Shown: positions 1 to 7,021 of the stretch, in pieces | Layout of the letters: each line of letters opens with the position of its first letter | How positions within the stretch are numbered: position 1 is the first letter of the stretch | NCBI GenBank assembly: GCA_017885385.1 | Contig: JAFNGF010000135.1 | Span: 1-10,419, forward strand | Source: Planctomycetota bacterium | Lineage (GTDB): Bacteria; Planctomycetota; Phycisphaerae; Sedimentisphaerales; Anaerobacaceae | Length of the DNA stretch: 10,419 nucleotides | Direction: 5' to 3' | Program-made: the position numbers and the translations under genes | The notes under the pieces: generated by a model | Databases searched by the model: none | The model's input: the letters and a program-made list of their open reading frames with translations, nothing else | What the model was told of the DNA's origin: nothing

Positions 1-668
1 CGGTTCGGCAGCGGCTTAAAAAAGGTCGTGTAATCGGCTTAGGCGATGTGCCAGAGAAATTTGCTGAAGTTGACTTAGTGATAAGCTCCACCGCGGCAGT
101 CGAACCCGTAGTGACATACGAGGCGGTCAAAAACTGCCTGGCACGGCGTGACAGGCCGCTGCTGATAATAGATATTGCCGTGCCCAGGGACATCGAGCCG
201 AGCGTCGGGCGATTCGATTGCGTCAGCCTCTACAATATTGATGATTTGAACGGGCAAATAAGCAGCAACCGGAAAACACGCAGCAGCGAAGTTCCCAAGG
301 CTCATGCAATTGTTGTCGAATCCGCTAACAAGTTCTCTAAGTGGTATGACTCGCTGAATATTGTGCCGGTAGTTTCACGGATTATGCGTAAGGCGGCCGC
401 GCTTGCGCATAGCGAGGCCAGACGATACGCGAAGGATTTTGGCCAGGGTAACGGTGAAAAACTGGAGGCCTTTGCCGAATCACTGGTCAAGAAATTGTTG
501 CATGGGCCGATTAGTTTCATAAAACAGGCCGACAACGGGGATGTGACTGCCGAGCAGCTTCAGGCTGCCGACCTGATAAACAAAATGTTCCTCTGTGAAG
601 ACGAAGAAGTATTGGCTCTTGGCAAGGCGTGGAAAGGTCGAAGGGCGAAGTCACGGGCGCCAAATTAG
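1..668 (+). CDS. hemA: Glutamyl-tRNA reductase, C-terminal half (5' end outside window)
   Basis: GluTR reduces glutamyl-tRNA(Glu) to glutamate-1-semialdehyde with NADPH, the first step of the C5 tetrapyrrole pathway in the cytosol. The frame is open to the left edge (first full codon at base 3) and reads RVIGLGDVPEKFAEVDLVISST, the end of the NADPH-binding domain, so the GTG at 48 is an internal codon and not the start. Next comes the family signature DIAVPRDIEPSVG, then LYNIDDLNGQI, where the long spinal helix begins. The rest is the helical dimerisation domain, with ...NIVPVVSRIMRKAAALAHSE and the late KKLLHGPI motif. About 222 residues are visible, against roughly 420 for the full enzyme. 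The tail after position ~590 is Lys/Arg-rich and loosely conserved, as usual. hemA commonly sits just before hemC; here three unrelated genes separate them. The product is certain; only the N-terminal catalytic domain is missing. Confidence 0.96.
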   Translation, partial: VRQRLKKGRVIGLGDVPEKFAEVDLVISSTAAVEPVVTYEAVKNCLARRDRPLLIIDIAVPRDIEPSVGRFDCVSLYNIDDLNGQISSNRKTRSSEVPKAHAIVVESANKFSKWYDSLNIVPVVSRIMRKAAALAHSEARRYAKDFGQGNGEKLEAFAESLVKKLLHGPISFIKQADNGDVTAEQLQAADLINKMFLCEDEEVLALGKAWKGRRAKSRAPN

Positions 669-689
669 GTTACAGTCCGCGGGGATCAC

Positions 690-1172
690 ATGAGGAAGTT
701 GCGGTTGTATCTTGACTCATCGATATTTGGCTGGTCGCTGAACCATAGTGAACCTGCTCGATTTGCTGAGGCCAACCTGCTCTTACAGCAGATTGCCGAT
801 GGCCGGTTTATTGGGGCTTATTCCTGGGTTAGTGAGCAAGAAATCCAGGCTGCACCTGAGCATATTGCAAGGAAACTGAGAAGGAAGCTGGAGCAAGCAG
901 GCTTAAAGCGAGTGTCACTGCGTTTGAAAAATCAGGCAGAGAACCTTGCGGAAGCGTACTGTCTCAAAAAAATTGTGCCTTCTCGTTTTAGAGCCGATGC
1001 TCTTCACATTGCTATTGCAACCCTCTGGAAGGCTGACGCGTTAGTCAGCTACAATTTCGAACACATCGTCAGTCTTGAGACTATGGTTGCGGTCAGTGAG
1101 GTAAACAGATCGTTTCACCTGAATAAGATATTTCTATGTCAGCCACAGGAGGTGATAATCAGTGCAAGTTAG
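690..1172 (+). CDS. PIN-domain protein (putative VapC-like ribonuclease)
   Basis: A 160-residue protein with PIN-fold features. The N-terminal strand LRLYLDSSIFG carries the first acidic residue (D9). E51 in SEQEIQAAP is the likely second. RADALHIAIATLWKADALVSYNFEHIV carries D103 and the region where the last metal ligand lies (N122). The ending CQPQEVII matches the 'P.EVI' tail of the same PIN subfamily. PIN domains are Mg/Mn-dependent RNases, usually toxins of VapBC pairs, but no VapB-like antitoxin precedes this gene: only 21 bases separate it from hemA. A weak GGGGAT precedes the ATG at 690. Its 3' end overlaps the next small ORF by 11 bases, so the two are probably translated together. 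The gene interrupts the hemA-hemC order and looks like an accessory insertion. PIN assignment is firm; substrate and toxin role are inferred. Confidence 0.8.
   Translation: MRKLRLYLDSSIFGWSLNHSEPARFAEANLLLQQIADGRFIGAYSWVSEQEIQAAPEHIARKLRRKLEQAGLKRVSLRLKNQAENLAEAYCLKKIVPSRFRADALHIAIATLWKADALVSYNFEHIVSLETMVAVSEVNRSFHLNKIFLCQPQEVIISAS
1147..1156 (+). promoter_or_regulatory. Consensus Shine-Dalgarno for the 52-aa Cys-rich ORF
   Basis: AGGAGGTGAT, a full ten-base match to the complement of the 16S rRNA 3' end, lies inside the last codons of the PIN gene and about 9 bases (from GGAGG) before a GTG at 1162. It is the strongest ribosome site in the window and decides both the start and the reality of the small ORF that follows. 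Confidence 0.7.
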
Positions 1173-1320
1173 AAAAAAAATATTTCCATGTCTGAGCTGC
1201 GGCTGTGATACCGGTTGTCCGAATAAGCTAATCTGTGATAAGTGCAGAATATCGGCAAGCCGGAAGCGGGCTTGCGTTCGTGGCCGCAAGATTGTTCCAG
1301 AAAAAGCTGGCTACGGCTAA
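1162..1320 (+). CDS. Small Cys-rich protein (52 aa), probable zinc-binding, function unknown
   Basis: This short ORF uses a GTG start and ends at TAA 1318-1320. The product has seven Cys in 52 residues: C10-x2-C13-x-C15-x3-C19, then C25-x2-C28 and C38. Two CxxC knuckles (FPCLSCGC and ICDKC) resemble a zinc ribbon. The C-terminal half is very basic (ASRKRACVRGRK), suggesting nucleic-acid contact. Support for it being real comes from the perfect Shine-Dalgarno, the 11-base overlap with the PIN gene, and the 26-base gap to the next gene, which also encodes zinc-finger-like modules. I do not recognise the family. It could be a partner or regulator of the PIN protein, but nothing in the sequence shows that directly. 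A 7-bp inverted repeat (1255-1275) falls inside the coding region. Confidence 0.6.
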   Translation: MQVRKKIFPCLSCGCDTGCPNKLICDKCRISASRKRACVRGRKIVPEKAGYG

Positions 1321-1346
1321 CATAGTCTTGTGACGGAGGTCAACAA

Positions 1347-2024
1347 ATGGCACGGCAAATATCGGCGGGAAAGTGTAATATCTGCGGCGGCGTATTCAAT
1401 AAGGTGGCTATGACCAAGCACCTCAAAACATGCAGCCGGGCAAAAATCGACTCTGCGGCGTCAGATCGCCGCCCAGGTCGGCAAAAGACAAAAGCCTTTC
1501 ATCTTGTAGTTGAAGGCCGGTACGCGCCCAACTACTGGATGCACCTTGAGGTGCCTGCTAATGCAACGCTTGAAGTGCTGGACGGTTTTCTCAGGCAAAC
1601 CTGGCTGGAGTGCTGCGGGCACATGAGCGCATTTACAATCGAAGGCACAACATATTCTGTGGCGCCGACGGCGGAATTTGACGACGAAAGTATGGATGCC
1701 AAGCTGGGCGACGTTATTCATGCCGGCATGAAGTTCTACCACGAGTATGACTTCGGCACAACCACACACCTGGCGCTGAAGGTCGTCTCTGAGCAGGAAA
1801 GTGACATCAAAGCCCGAGACATCCGCGTTCTGGCCAGGAATGAGCCTCCTTTGATTTCCTGCGTGTCCTGCGGCAAAGCTGCTACGCAAGTGTGCACTGA
1901 GTGTCTCTGGTCGGGCAAGGGCTGGCTTTGCGCTGCCTGCGCCGCCAAGCACGCGTGCGGTGACGAGATGCTTTTGCCCGTTGTCAATTCGCCGCGAGTT
2001 GGAATGTGCGGGTACACCGGATAA
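1347..2024 (+). CDS. pRiA4b ORF-3 family protein with N- and C-terminal zinc modules
   Basis: 225 residues in three parts. Residues ~9-29 form a C2HC-type finger (CNICGG...HLKTC). Residues ~50-160 match the plasmid pRiA4b ORF-3 / IS1096-passenger-like fold: KAFHLVVEG..., then LDGFLRQTWLECCGHMSAF, and FYHEYDFGTTTHLALKV, the family's 'YDFGD/T-W' hallmark. Residues ~172-225 form a Cys-rich tail, CVSCGKAATQVC...WLCAACAAKHACG, ending NSPRVGMCGYTG, an ending conserved in this subfamily. A good GGAGGT lies 6 bases before the ATG. The family is common in plasmids and accessory regions of bacteria and archaea, and its biochemical role is not established. The stop is 64 bases before hemC, so it is probably cotranscribed with the heme genes. 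Family call is firm, function unknown. Confidence 0.82.
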   Translation: MARQISAGKCNICGGVFNKVAMTKHLKTCSRAKIDSAASDRRPGRQKTKAFHLVVEGRYAPNYWMHLEVPANATLEVLDGFLRQTWLECCGHMSAFTIEGTTYSVAPTAEFDDESMDAKLGDVIHAGMKFYHEYDFGTTTHLALKVVSEQESDIKARDIRVLARNEPPLISCVSCGKAATQVCTECLWSGKGWLCAACAAKHACGDEMLLPVVNSPRVGMCGYTG

Positions 2025-2025
2025 T
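1999..2025 (+). promoter_or_regulatory. Possible promoter upstream of hemC (weak)
   Basis: TTGGAA at 1999-2004 and GATAAT at 2020-2025 (5/6 to the -10 consensus) are 15 bases apart; a TAATAA at 2022-2027 gives a 17-base spacer but a poorer box. It overlaps the end of the preceding gene, and the tightly packed operon does not require it. Confidence 0.22.
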
Positions 2026-2088
2026 AACGTACATGTAAAGCGCAAATGTTTGCCATATCAGGCACTTACGGGCGTTCATTTGGCGGGT

Positions 2089-3012
2089 ATGAAGATTCTT
2101 ACTGTCGCAACACGTGGTGGGGCGCTGGCCATCGCTCAAGCTAAAATTGTGAATGCTGGGCTACAAAGAATCTACCCGGACCTAAGAATTGAAATCAAAA
2201 CAGTAGCTACCAGAGGCGACAGAGACCGGCGCACCGCCTTGTGGGACCTTAAAGATAGTGGCTTTTTTACCTCGCAGGTTGAAGATGCCCTGCTGGCCGG
2301 CGAGGCTGACCTTGCTGTGCACAGCTTCAAAGATTTGCCCACACGCTTGCGCGAGGGCCTTACCATTGCGGCGGTTTGTGATAGGGCGTTTCCCGAAGAC
2401 TGTCTGGTATCGCCTAATCCAATTAGTGCGATAGAGCAGCTCGGAAATTCGGTGAAGATAGGCACTTCAAGCCTGAGGCGTGCCGTTCAGATTAGACGCC
2501 TCAGAAAAGACCTTGAGCCAGTGCCTATTCGCGGCAATGTGCAGACGCGGATAAGAAAGCTCGATAAAGGAGAATTTGACGCGGTCATTTTGGCAAGGGC
2601 CGGCCTGGAAAGGCTCGCCTTGGGCGACAAAATCTCATTTTGTTTCGACCCGAGGAATTTTATTCCGGCGCCGGCCCAGGGCGCATTGGCCGTTCAGACA
2701 AGAGAGACTGATATCGAGATAGGCAAGGTTGTCGCCGCCATTGATGACGAAAAAGTTAGAATGGTTACTTGTGCTGAGAGGCAGGTCTTGGCCACGATGC
2801 AGTGTGGCTGTCACGCTCCGGTGGGGGCGTTCGCTAATATTGTCGGCGATAATATAGAAATCTGTGCCTTTATATCTGATTTGCAAGGCGAAAACCTGGT
2901 TAGGCGAGAAATTGTAGGCCCTGCCTCAAAAGGGCAAGCTCTTGCCGAACAGCTTGCCCAGGAGCTTCTCCAGGATGGCGGCAGAGAAATCCTGGCAAAA
3001 CTCGGAACGTAA
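2089..3012 (+). CDS. hemC: Porphobilinogen deaminase (hydroxymethylbilane synthase)
   Basis: HemC joins four porphobilinogen molecules into hydroxymethylbilane, using a covalently attached dipyrromethane cofactor. The ATG at 2089 gives 307 residues starting MKILTVATRGGALAIAQA, in register with the family N-terminus. An earlier in-frame start at 1960 would add 43 unrelated residues read from the previous gene's 3' end, so it is rejected. Catalytic Asp is D82 in HSFKDLPT. Cofactor-holding Cys is C241 in MQCGCHAPVGAFA. Cofactor- and substrate-contact stretches are also present: KIGTSSLRRAVQI, PIRGNVQTRI and FIPAPAQGALAVQ. No strong Shine-Dalgarno precedes the ATG (only GGCGGG close by), so translation may be coupled to the upstream gene. 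The gene is followed by about 190 bases of repeats before cobA-hemD. Confidence 0.97.
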   Translation: MKILTVATRGGALAIAQAKIVNAGLQRIYPDLRIEIKTVATRGDRDRRTALWDLKDSGFFTSQVEDALLAGEADLAVHSFKDLPTRLREGLTIAAVCDRAFPEDCLVSPNPISAIEQLGNSVKIGTSSLRRAVQIRRLRKDLEPVPIRGNVQTRIRKLDKGEFDAVILARAGLERLALGDKISFCFDPRNFIPAPAQGALAVQTRETDIEIGKVVAAIDDEKVRMVTCAERQVLATMQCGCHAPVGAFANIVGDNIEICAFISDLQGENLVRREIVGPASKGQALAEQLAQELLQDGGREILAKLGT

Positions 3013-3050
3013 AAACTGCAAATGGCTCACGACAAAACCAACCGTATATC

Positions 3051-3073
3051 TCGTAGGGTATGCTGTGCATACC
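3051..3073. repeat. Palindromic repeat of the TCGTAGGG-type
   Basis: TCGTAGG is followed by a perfect 7-bp hairpin GGTATGC-TGT-GCATACC (3057-3073). The same leading octamer TCGTAGGG recurs just before hemB (5891-5898). No T-run follows, so a Rho-independent terminator is unlikely. It looks like a short dispersed palindrome abutting the next repeat cluster. Confidence 0.5.
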
Positions 3074-3082
3074 ATTATTCTA

Positions 3083-3215
3083 TTCCGCGAAATCTGTGTA
3101 ATCCGTGGTTTTTTGTAATCTGTGGTTCATTAATCTCTGAGTTCTCCGTGTCCTCTGTGACAAAAAAAGATTCTTTGCTGTGCTCAGAGTGGAGTCTGTG
3201 AAATCTGTGGCTAAG
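3083..3215. repeat. Dispersed repeat cluster (CTGTGGTT / CTCTGTGTC family) between hemC and cobA-hemD
   Basis: The stretch is made of variants of one motif: TCTGTGTAATCCGTGGTT, GTAATCTGTGGTTCATTAAT, GTTCTCCGTGTCCTCTGTG, a spacer AAAAAAAGATTCTTT, then TGTGCTCAGAGTGGAGTCTG and AAATCTGTGGC. On the minus strand it reads as the familiar ACAGAGGACACGGAGAA / CCACAGATTACA repeats. It fills almost the whole hemC/cobA-hemD gap and overlaps the N-terminal codons of cobA-hemD. The related opposite-strand form occurs inside hemB and at the end of ahbA-ahbB. Confidence 0.75.
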
Positions 3216-4730
3216 AAAAATAAAGGTTTTGTATATCTGGTTGGTGCAGGGCCCGGCAGGGCGGATTTGATTACGGTTCGCGGGGCGGAGATTCTGAAAA
3301 CCGCGGATTGTATCATCTGCGATAAGCTGGCCAACCCGGCGTTGCTCAAATTCGCTCGCCCGGACGCTGAGATTATTCACGTGCCCAAGCGGGTCGGCAA
3401 AGGTTCATTTACGCAGCGGCAAATCAACGATCTGCTGATCGAAAAAGCTTCCGGCGGAAAAACCGTTGTCCGGCTGAAGGGCGGCGACCCCTGCATTTTT
3501 GGCCGGTGCGCCGAGGAGGCGTCTGCTTGCGCAGAGGCCGGCATCGACTTTGAAATAGTGCCGGGCGTCACTGCCGGCATAGCGGCGGCTGGATACGCCG
3601 GCATTATGCTGACCGATAGAAAGTACAGCTCACAGGTGGTGTTTGTAACCGGCAAAGAGGCGGAAGGAAAGCAACAAAGCAATATCGATTGGCAATGGCT
3701 TGCTAAATTCGGCGGCACCATTGTCTTTTATATGGGAGTCGCAAATCTGGATTTTATTGCCCAGCAATTGATAGAAAATGGTATGGCAAAGGCGACGCCC
3801 GCTGTTGTAATCGCCGACGCTACGTTGCCAAGCCAGCGAGTGGTCAAGGCTCCGCTGAACCAGATAAGCAAAGAGTGCAAACGGGCCGAGGTTAAACCAC
3901 CGGCGATTATCGTCATCGGCGGCGCTGCAGATAGTGACGCGCGGCTGAACTGGTTTATGAAGAGACCACTCTTTGGCAAGAATATCGTCGTGACACGGGA
4001 TGCTTCCGGCAATGCCGAGTTTGCAGCCAAAATTATTCAGCAGGGCGGTAATCCAATCGAGCTTGCAACGATAAAGATCAAGCCTCTAACGAATACAACC
4101 CGGTTTGTGCGCGCACTCACCACACCGTCGCAGTACGACTGGATAGTCTTTACGAGTTCAAACGGCGTAGAAATTGTTTTTGATTTCCTGCGAGGCTTGG
4201 GCAAAGACGCCAGAGTTTTTGGCTCCGCAAAGACTGCTGCTATAGGCAGGGAAACCGCCGCCGCGCTGGTAAAGTCCGGGATAAAAGCGGATTTTGTGCC
4301 CACTATCTATACCAGTAAAGAGCTGGGCAAACAATTGGCTGCGTTCTGGAATCTGCACGGCAAGAAAGTCTTGCTCTTGCGTTCGCAGGCTGCTTCAAAC
4401 GAGCTTGTAGAATGGCTGGAGCGGGCCGGCGCTGAAATTGAAAGTGTGCCCGTCTATCGCACCGTCACCGCGAAAAGCAAATGCGACGGGCTAATAAAAA
4501 GAATTGCCGATGGCGCGATTGATTGGCTGACGTTTGCAAGCTCATCTTCAGTCAGGACATTTTTTGAACAAATTCAGCCCGACCTGGTAAATTCAAGTAG
4601 CGCCAAAGTGGCATCTATTGGGCCGGTGACTTCTGAAGAATTGCGAAGATTCGCCGTCAGGGTCGATGTGACAGCCAAAGAGCACACCATCGACGGATTG
4701 TTAGCTGCGATAGAGGATGCCTGCAGGTGA
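3207..4730 (+). CDS. cobA-hemD: Fused uroporphyrinogen-III C-methyltransferase / uroporphyrinogen-III synthase
   Basis: HemD cyclises hydroxymethylbilane to uroporphyrinogen III; CobA (SUMT) adds two SAM-derived methyls to give precorrin-2. From the GTG at 3207 the protein has 507 residues. The CobA part (~7-240) shows VYLVGAGPG, VRLKGGDPCIFGR, EIVPGVTAG, TIVFYMGV and the late PPAIIVIGGAA. The HemD part (~252-507) opens PLFGKNIVVTRD and includes DWIVFTSSNGVEI, VLLLRSQAASNELVEWL, VPVYRT, DWLTFASSSSVRTFF and IGPVTSEELR. CobA-HemD fusions are known in anaerobes making siroheme or cobalamin. There is no ATG: in-frame GTGs occur at 3180, 3189, 3198 and 3207, all in the repeat cluster. 3207 best fits the family N-terminus and has GGAG 12 bases upstream; a start at 3180 would add nine repeat-encoded residues. 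The stop overlaps ahbC by four bases. Confidence 0.94.
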   Translation: MAKKNKGFVYLVGAGPGRADLITVRGAEILKTADCIICDKLANPALLKFARPDAEIIHVPKRVGKGSFTQRQINDLLIEKASGGKTVVRLKGGDPCIFGRCAEEASACAEAGIDFEIVPGVTAGIAAAGYAGIMLTDRKYSSQVVFVTGKEAEGKQQSNIDWQWLAKFGGTIVFYMGVANLDFIAQQLIENGMAKATPAVVIADATLPSQRVVKAPLNQISKECKRAEVKPPAIIVIGGAADSDARLNWFMKRPLFGKNIVVTRDASGNAEFAAKIIQQGGNPIELATIKIKPLTNTTRFVRALTTPSQYDWIVFTSSNGVEIVFDFLRGLGKDARVFGSAKTAAIGRETAAALVKSGIKADFVPTIYTSKELGKQLAAFWNLHGKKVLLLRSQAASNELVEWLERAGAEIESVPVYRTVTAKSKCDGLIKRIADGAIDWLTFASSSSVRTFFEQIQPDLVNSSSAKVASIGPVTSEELRRFAVRVDVTAKEHTIDGLLAAIEDACR

Positions 4731-5872
4731 TAAACATCTCGAAATTATATTGCGGGCTTGCCGGCGAGTCCGACCATCTAAGATATTCGGCGGACAATTC
4801 CTTTGGTCCGGTGGTTGTCTATAATTGTACGGCCCGGTGCAATTTGAGCTGCTTACACTGCTACAGTGCTTCAGGAATGGGCAATTGCAGTGATGAATTG
4901 ACTACAGCCCAAGCTAAGCGAGTGATTCAGCAGCTTTGCCGGGTGCGATGTCCCGTGGTATTATTTAGCGGCGGCGAGCCAATGCTGCGAGATGATTTAT
5001 TTGAACTATTGACCGAGGCAAGGCGGCTGGGCCTGCGAACTGTGATTTCAACCAACGGGACGCTTATTGACGTCTCGGCTGCGAAAAAGCTTGCCGAAGC
5101 CGGCGTAAGTTACGTGGGCGTTTCCATTGATGGAGACCAAAAGTTTCACGATAGTTTCAGGCGTACGAGCGGCTGTTTCAAGGCGGCAATCAGAGGCATT
5201 GAAAACTGCAAACAAGCGGGGATAAAAACCGGACTGCGATTTACCATAATAGAGGCTAACGCAGGGCAAATTCCAGCCGTATTCGAGCTGGCAGCTTCGA
5301 TAGGCGTGCGTAGAATCTGCTTTTATCACCTCATTCGCTCAGGTAGAGCAAAACAGCTTGATGAGCAGGTCCTGACCCCCGAGCAAACCAGGCAAGCCGT
5401 CGATGTGATTATAGAAAGGACGCAGGATTTTGCCGCAAGGGCCCTCGTGGACGAAGTGCTCACCGTGGACAATCACGCTGACGGGCCTTATCTTTTGCTG
5501 AAGATGAAAAGGCAGAATAATCCACGCTATGAGCAGGCAAGAAAGTTTTTGCTCGCCAACGGTGGAAATAGAATCGGGGAAAAAATTGCCTGTGTCGGCT
5601 GGGATGGCAACGTGTATCCGGATCAATTCTGGCGGAATTATTCGCTCGGCAATATCGAGAATAGAACCTTCAAACAAATCTGGCAGGATTCCGCCGACCC
5701 AGTGCTCAACAGGCTGCGCAACAAAGCAAAATTTGTCGAGCGAAGGTGCAGGGTGTGCCGATGGTTTGATTTATGTCGAGGCAATTACCGGTTTTTAGGT
5801 GACAATGCTGACGAGCGATATTGGCTGAACGAGCCGGCATGCTATCTGACGGATGAAGAAATTGGCAATTGA
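4727..5872 (+). CDS. ahbC: AhbC, 12,18-didecarboxysiroheme deacetylase (radical SAM)
   Basis: AhbC removes two acetate side chains from 12,18-didecarboxysiroheme to give Fe-coproporphyrin III. 381 residues. The N-terminus INISKLYCG...LRYS is the AhbC/NirJ-like opening. The radical SAM cluster motif is C38-NLS-C42-LH-C45, followed by the SAM-binding FSGGEP (81-85), ISTNGTLID and VSIDG. The C-terminal region has a SPASM-like second [4Fe-4S] site: C289 in IACVGWDG, C341-x2-C344-x5-C350 and C372 in PACYLTDEEI. DQFWRNYSLGNI and the PACYLTDEEI ending are AhbC-like and distinguish it from AhbD. GTG start at 4727 with AGAGGA 9 bases upstream, overlapping the cobA-hemD stop (GTGA), so translation is coupled. 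NirJ of heme d1 synthesis is the closest alternative, but no other heme d1 gene is here and the Ahb partners are. Confidence 0.92.
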   Translation: MINISKLYCGLAGESDHLRYSADNSFGPVVVYNCTARCNLSCLHCYSASGMGNCSDELTTAQAKRVIQQLCRVRCPVVLFSGGEPMLRDDLFELLTEARRLGLRTVISTNGTLIDVSAAKKLAEAGVSYVGVSIDGDQKFHDSFRRTSGCFKAAIRGIENCKQAGIKTGLRFTIIEANAGQIPAVFELAASIGVRRICFYHLIRSGRAKQLDEQVLTPEQTRQAVDVIIERTQDFAARALVDEVLTVDNHADGPYLLLKMKRQNNPRYEQARKFLLANGGNRIGEKIACVGWDGNVYPDQFWRNYSLGNIENRTFKQIWQDSADPVLNRLRNKAKFVERRCRVCRWFDLCRGNYRFLGDNADERYWLNEPACYLTDEEIGN

Positions 5873-5905
5873 AAATAGTCAATAATCAATTCGTAGGGGT
5901 TTGTT

Positions 5906-6961
5906 ATGGTTTTTCCAAAAACAAGGATGCGACGGCTGCGCAGCAGCGATGCGATGCGAAGATTAGTGTGTGAAACCGCTTTGAGCGTAGACGATTTGGT
6001 CTATCCATTGTTTGTCCGCGCAGGCAAAGCTCTGAAAGAGCCGATCAAATCTATGAAAGACTGTTTTCATTTTTCGCCCGACACAGTCGCCGATGAGGCA
6101 GCCGACGTAGCTTCACTTGGAATACCAGCGGTCCTTCTTTTTGGCCTGCCCAAGAAAAAAGATGAGACAGGCTCCCAAGCGTGGGCGGAAGACGGCGTCG
6201 TGCAGCAGGCCGTAAGGCAAATCAAAAAGCGCGTGCCGGAGCTTTTGGTTATTACCGATGTCTGCCTTTGCGCGTACACTTCGCACGGCCATTGCGGCGT
6301 GATAAAAACGGGATTAACCACAGAGAACGCGGAGATGAAAGAAATTAAAAAAGATGCTTTCTCGGCGGTAAAACAGTCTGGCAAAATTGATAACGATGCA
6401 ACCTGCGAACTTTTGGCTAAGGTCGCTCTGTCACACGCTCAAGCGGGCGCTGATATTGTCGCCCCCTCGGATATGATGGATGGCCGGGTCAAATATATTC
6501 GGGAAGCCCTGGAGGAGAACGATTTTCACGATGTGGCTATTATGTCCTACGCGGCTAAATATGCGTCGGCTTTTTATGGCCCGTTCCGCGATGCCGCCGA
6601 ATCCGCCCCTGCCTTTGGCGACCGCAAGACTTACCAGATGGATCCGCCTAACGCCCGCCAGGCGATGCAGGAAATCGCCCTTGATATTGAAGAAGGTGCC
6701 GACATCGTGATGGTAAAACCCGCCCTTTCTTATCTTGATATTATCTATCGAGCAAGGCAGCGTTTCGATTGTCCGATAGCCGCCTACAACGTTAGCGGCG
6801 AATATATGATGCTGAACTGCGCCGCCGAAAAAGGCCTTTTGGACAAAACCGCCGCAATGCTCGAGATGCTTACCTCCATCAAACGCGCCGGCGCGGATAT
6901 AATCATTACGTATTTTGCCAAAGAGGCAGTGCGCTTAATTTCGATGGGAACCCCGCGATAA
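5906..6961 (+). CDS. hemB: Delta-aminolevulinic acid dehydratase (porphobilinogen synthase), with repeat-encoded insert
   Basis: HemB condenses two 5-aminolevulinate molecules to porphobilinogen. 351 residues, about 25 longer than the usual ~325. Schiff-base lysines are K218 (MSYAAKYASAFYGPFR) and K271 (DIVMVKPALSYLD). C120, C122 and C130 in DVCLCAYTSHGHCG form the three-Cys site of the Zn-dependent type. DNDAT, PSDMMDGRV and YNVSGEYMM are intact. Between GHCGVI (131-133) and KIDNDAT (160-166), where relatives have only a few residues, there are about 24 extra residues (GLTTENAEMKEIKK...) encoded by a dispersed repeat. Frame is kept and every catalytic residue survives, so the gene is probably functional, with a loop beside the zinc/active site. 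AGGGG lies 6 bases before the ATG; the gap from ahbC is 33 bases. Downstream the operon is interrupted by a mobile element. Confidence 0.95.
   Translation: MVFPKTRMRRLRSSDAMRRLVCETALSVDDLVYPLFVRAGKALKEPIKSMKDCFHFSPDTVADEAADVASLGIPAVLLFGLPKKKDETGSQAWAEDGVVQQAVRQIKKRVPELLVITDVCLCAYTSHGHCGVIKTGLTTENAEMKEIKKDAFSAVKQSGKIDNDATCELLAKVALSHAQAGADIVAPSDMMDGRVKYIREALEENDFHDVAIMSYAAKYASAFYGPFRDAAESAPAFGDRKTYQMDPPNARQAMQEIALDIEEGADIVMVKPALSYLDIIYRARQRFDCPIAAYNVSGEYMMLNCAAEKGLLDKTAAMLEMLTSIKRAGADIIITYFAKEAVRLISMGTPR
6312..6376 (+). repeat. Dispersed repeat inserted in frame within hemB
   Basis: TTAACCACAGAGAACGCGGA begins at 6314. The 24 bases 6312-6335 are identical to 10347-10370 at the end of ahbA-ahbB. 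A spacer resembling that of the hemC/cobA-hemD repeat follows (AAAAAAGATGCTTT here, AAAAAAAGATTCTTT there), then CTCGGCGG, which could be a decayed opposite arm. Translated in the hemB frame it gives LTTENAEMKEIKKDAF. The right boundary is approximate. Confidence 0.75.
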
Positions 6962-6979
6962 ATTGCGGCGGACCGTGAG

Positions 6980-7008
6980 AACCCCTCAACAAGCTGAGGG
7001 GCTAAATA
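6980..7008. repeat. Left REP hairpin of the transposase element
   Basis: 7-bp stem CCCCTCA / TGAGGGG around ACAAGC (6982-7001), followed by CTAAATA. It begins 19 bases after the hemB stop. A short T-run occurs only 15 bases beyond the stem, so it is not a convincing intrinsic terminator, though it could protect the 3' end of the upstream mRNA. Confidence 0.7.
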
Positions 7009-7021
7009 CCAACGGATTTTT

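Noticed and set aside
1255..1275. Inverted repeat GCAAGCC...GGCTTGC as a regulatory hairpin
   Set aside because: It lies inside a short coding region with no T-run or REP edges, so it may be chance.
1461..2045. Minus-strand ORF of 194 codons
   Set aside because: It is antisense to the pRiA4b ORF-3 gene and shows no family features; the + strand product is well supported.
1960..2088. Upstream start for hemC
   Set aside because: It would add 43 residues unlike any HemC, overlapping the preceding gene; the family N-terminus begins at ATG 2089.
6335..6380. HemB as a pseudogene because of the insert
   Set aside because: The frame is intact from start to stop and the zinc Cys, both catalytic Lys and downstream motifs are all present.
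6982..7021. Intrinsic terminator after hemB
   Set aside because: The GC-rich hairpin is not followed directly by a T-run; the T stretch starts 15 bases later. The conserved CTAAATA edge identifies it as a REP.
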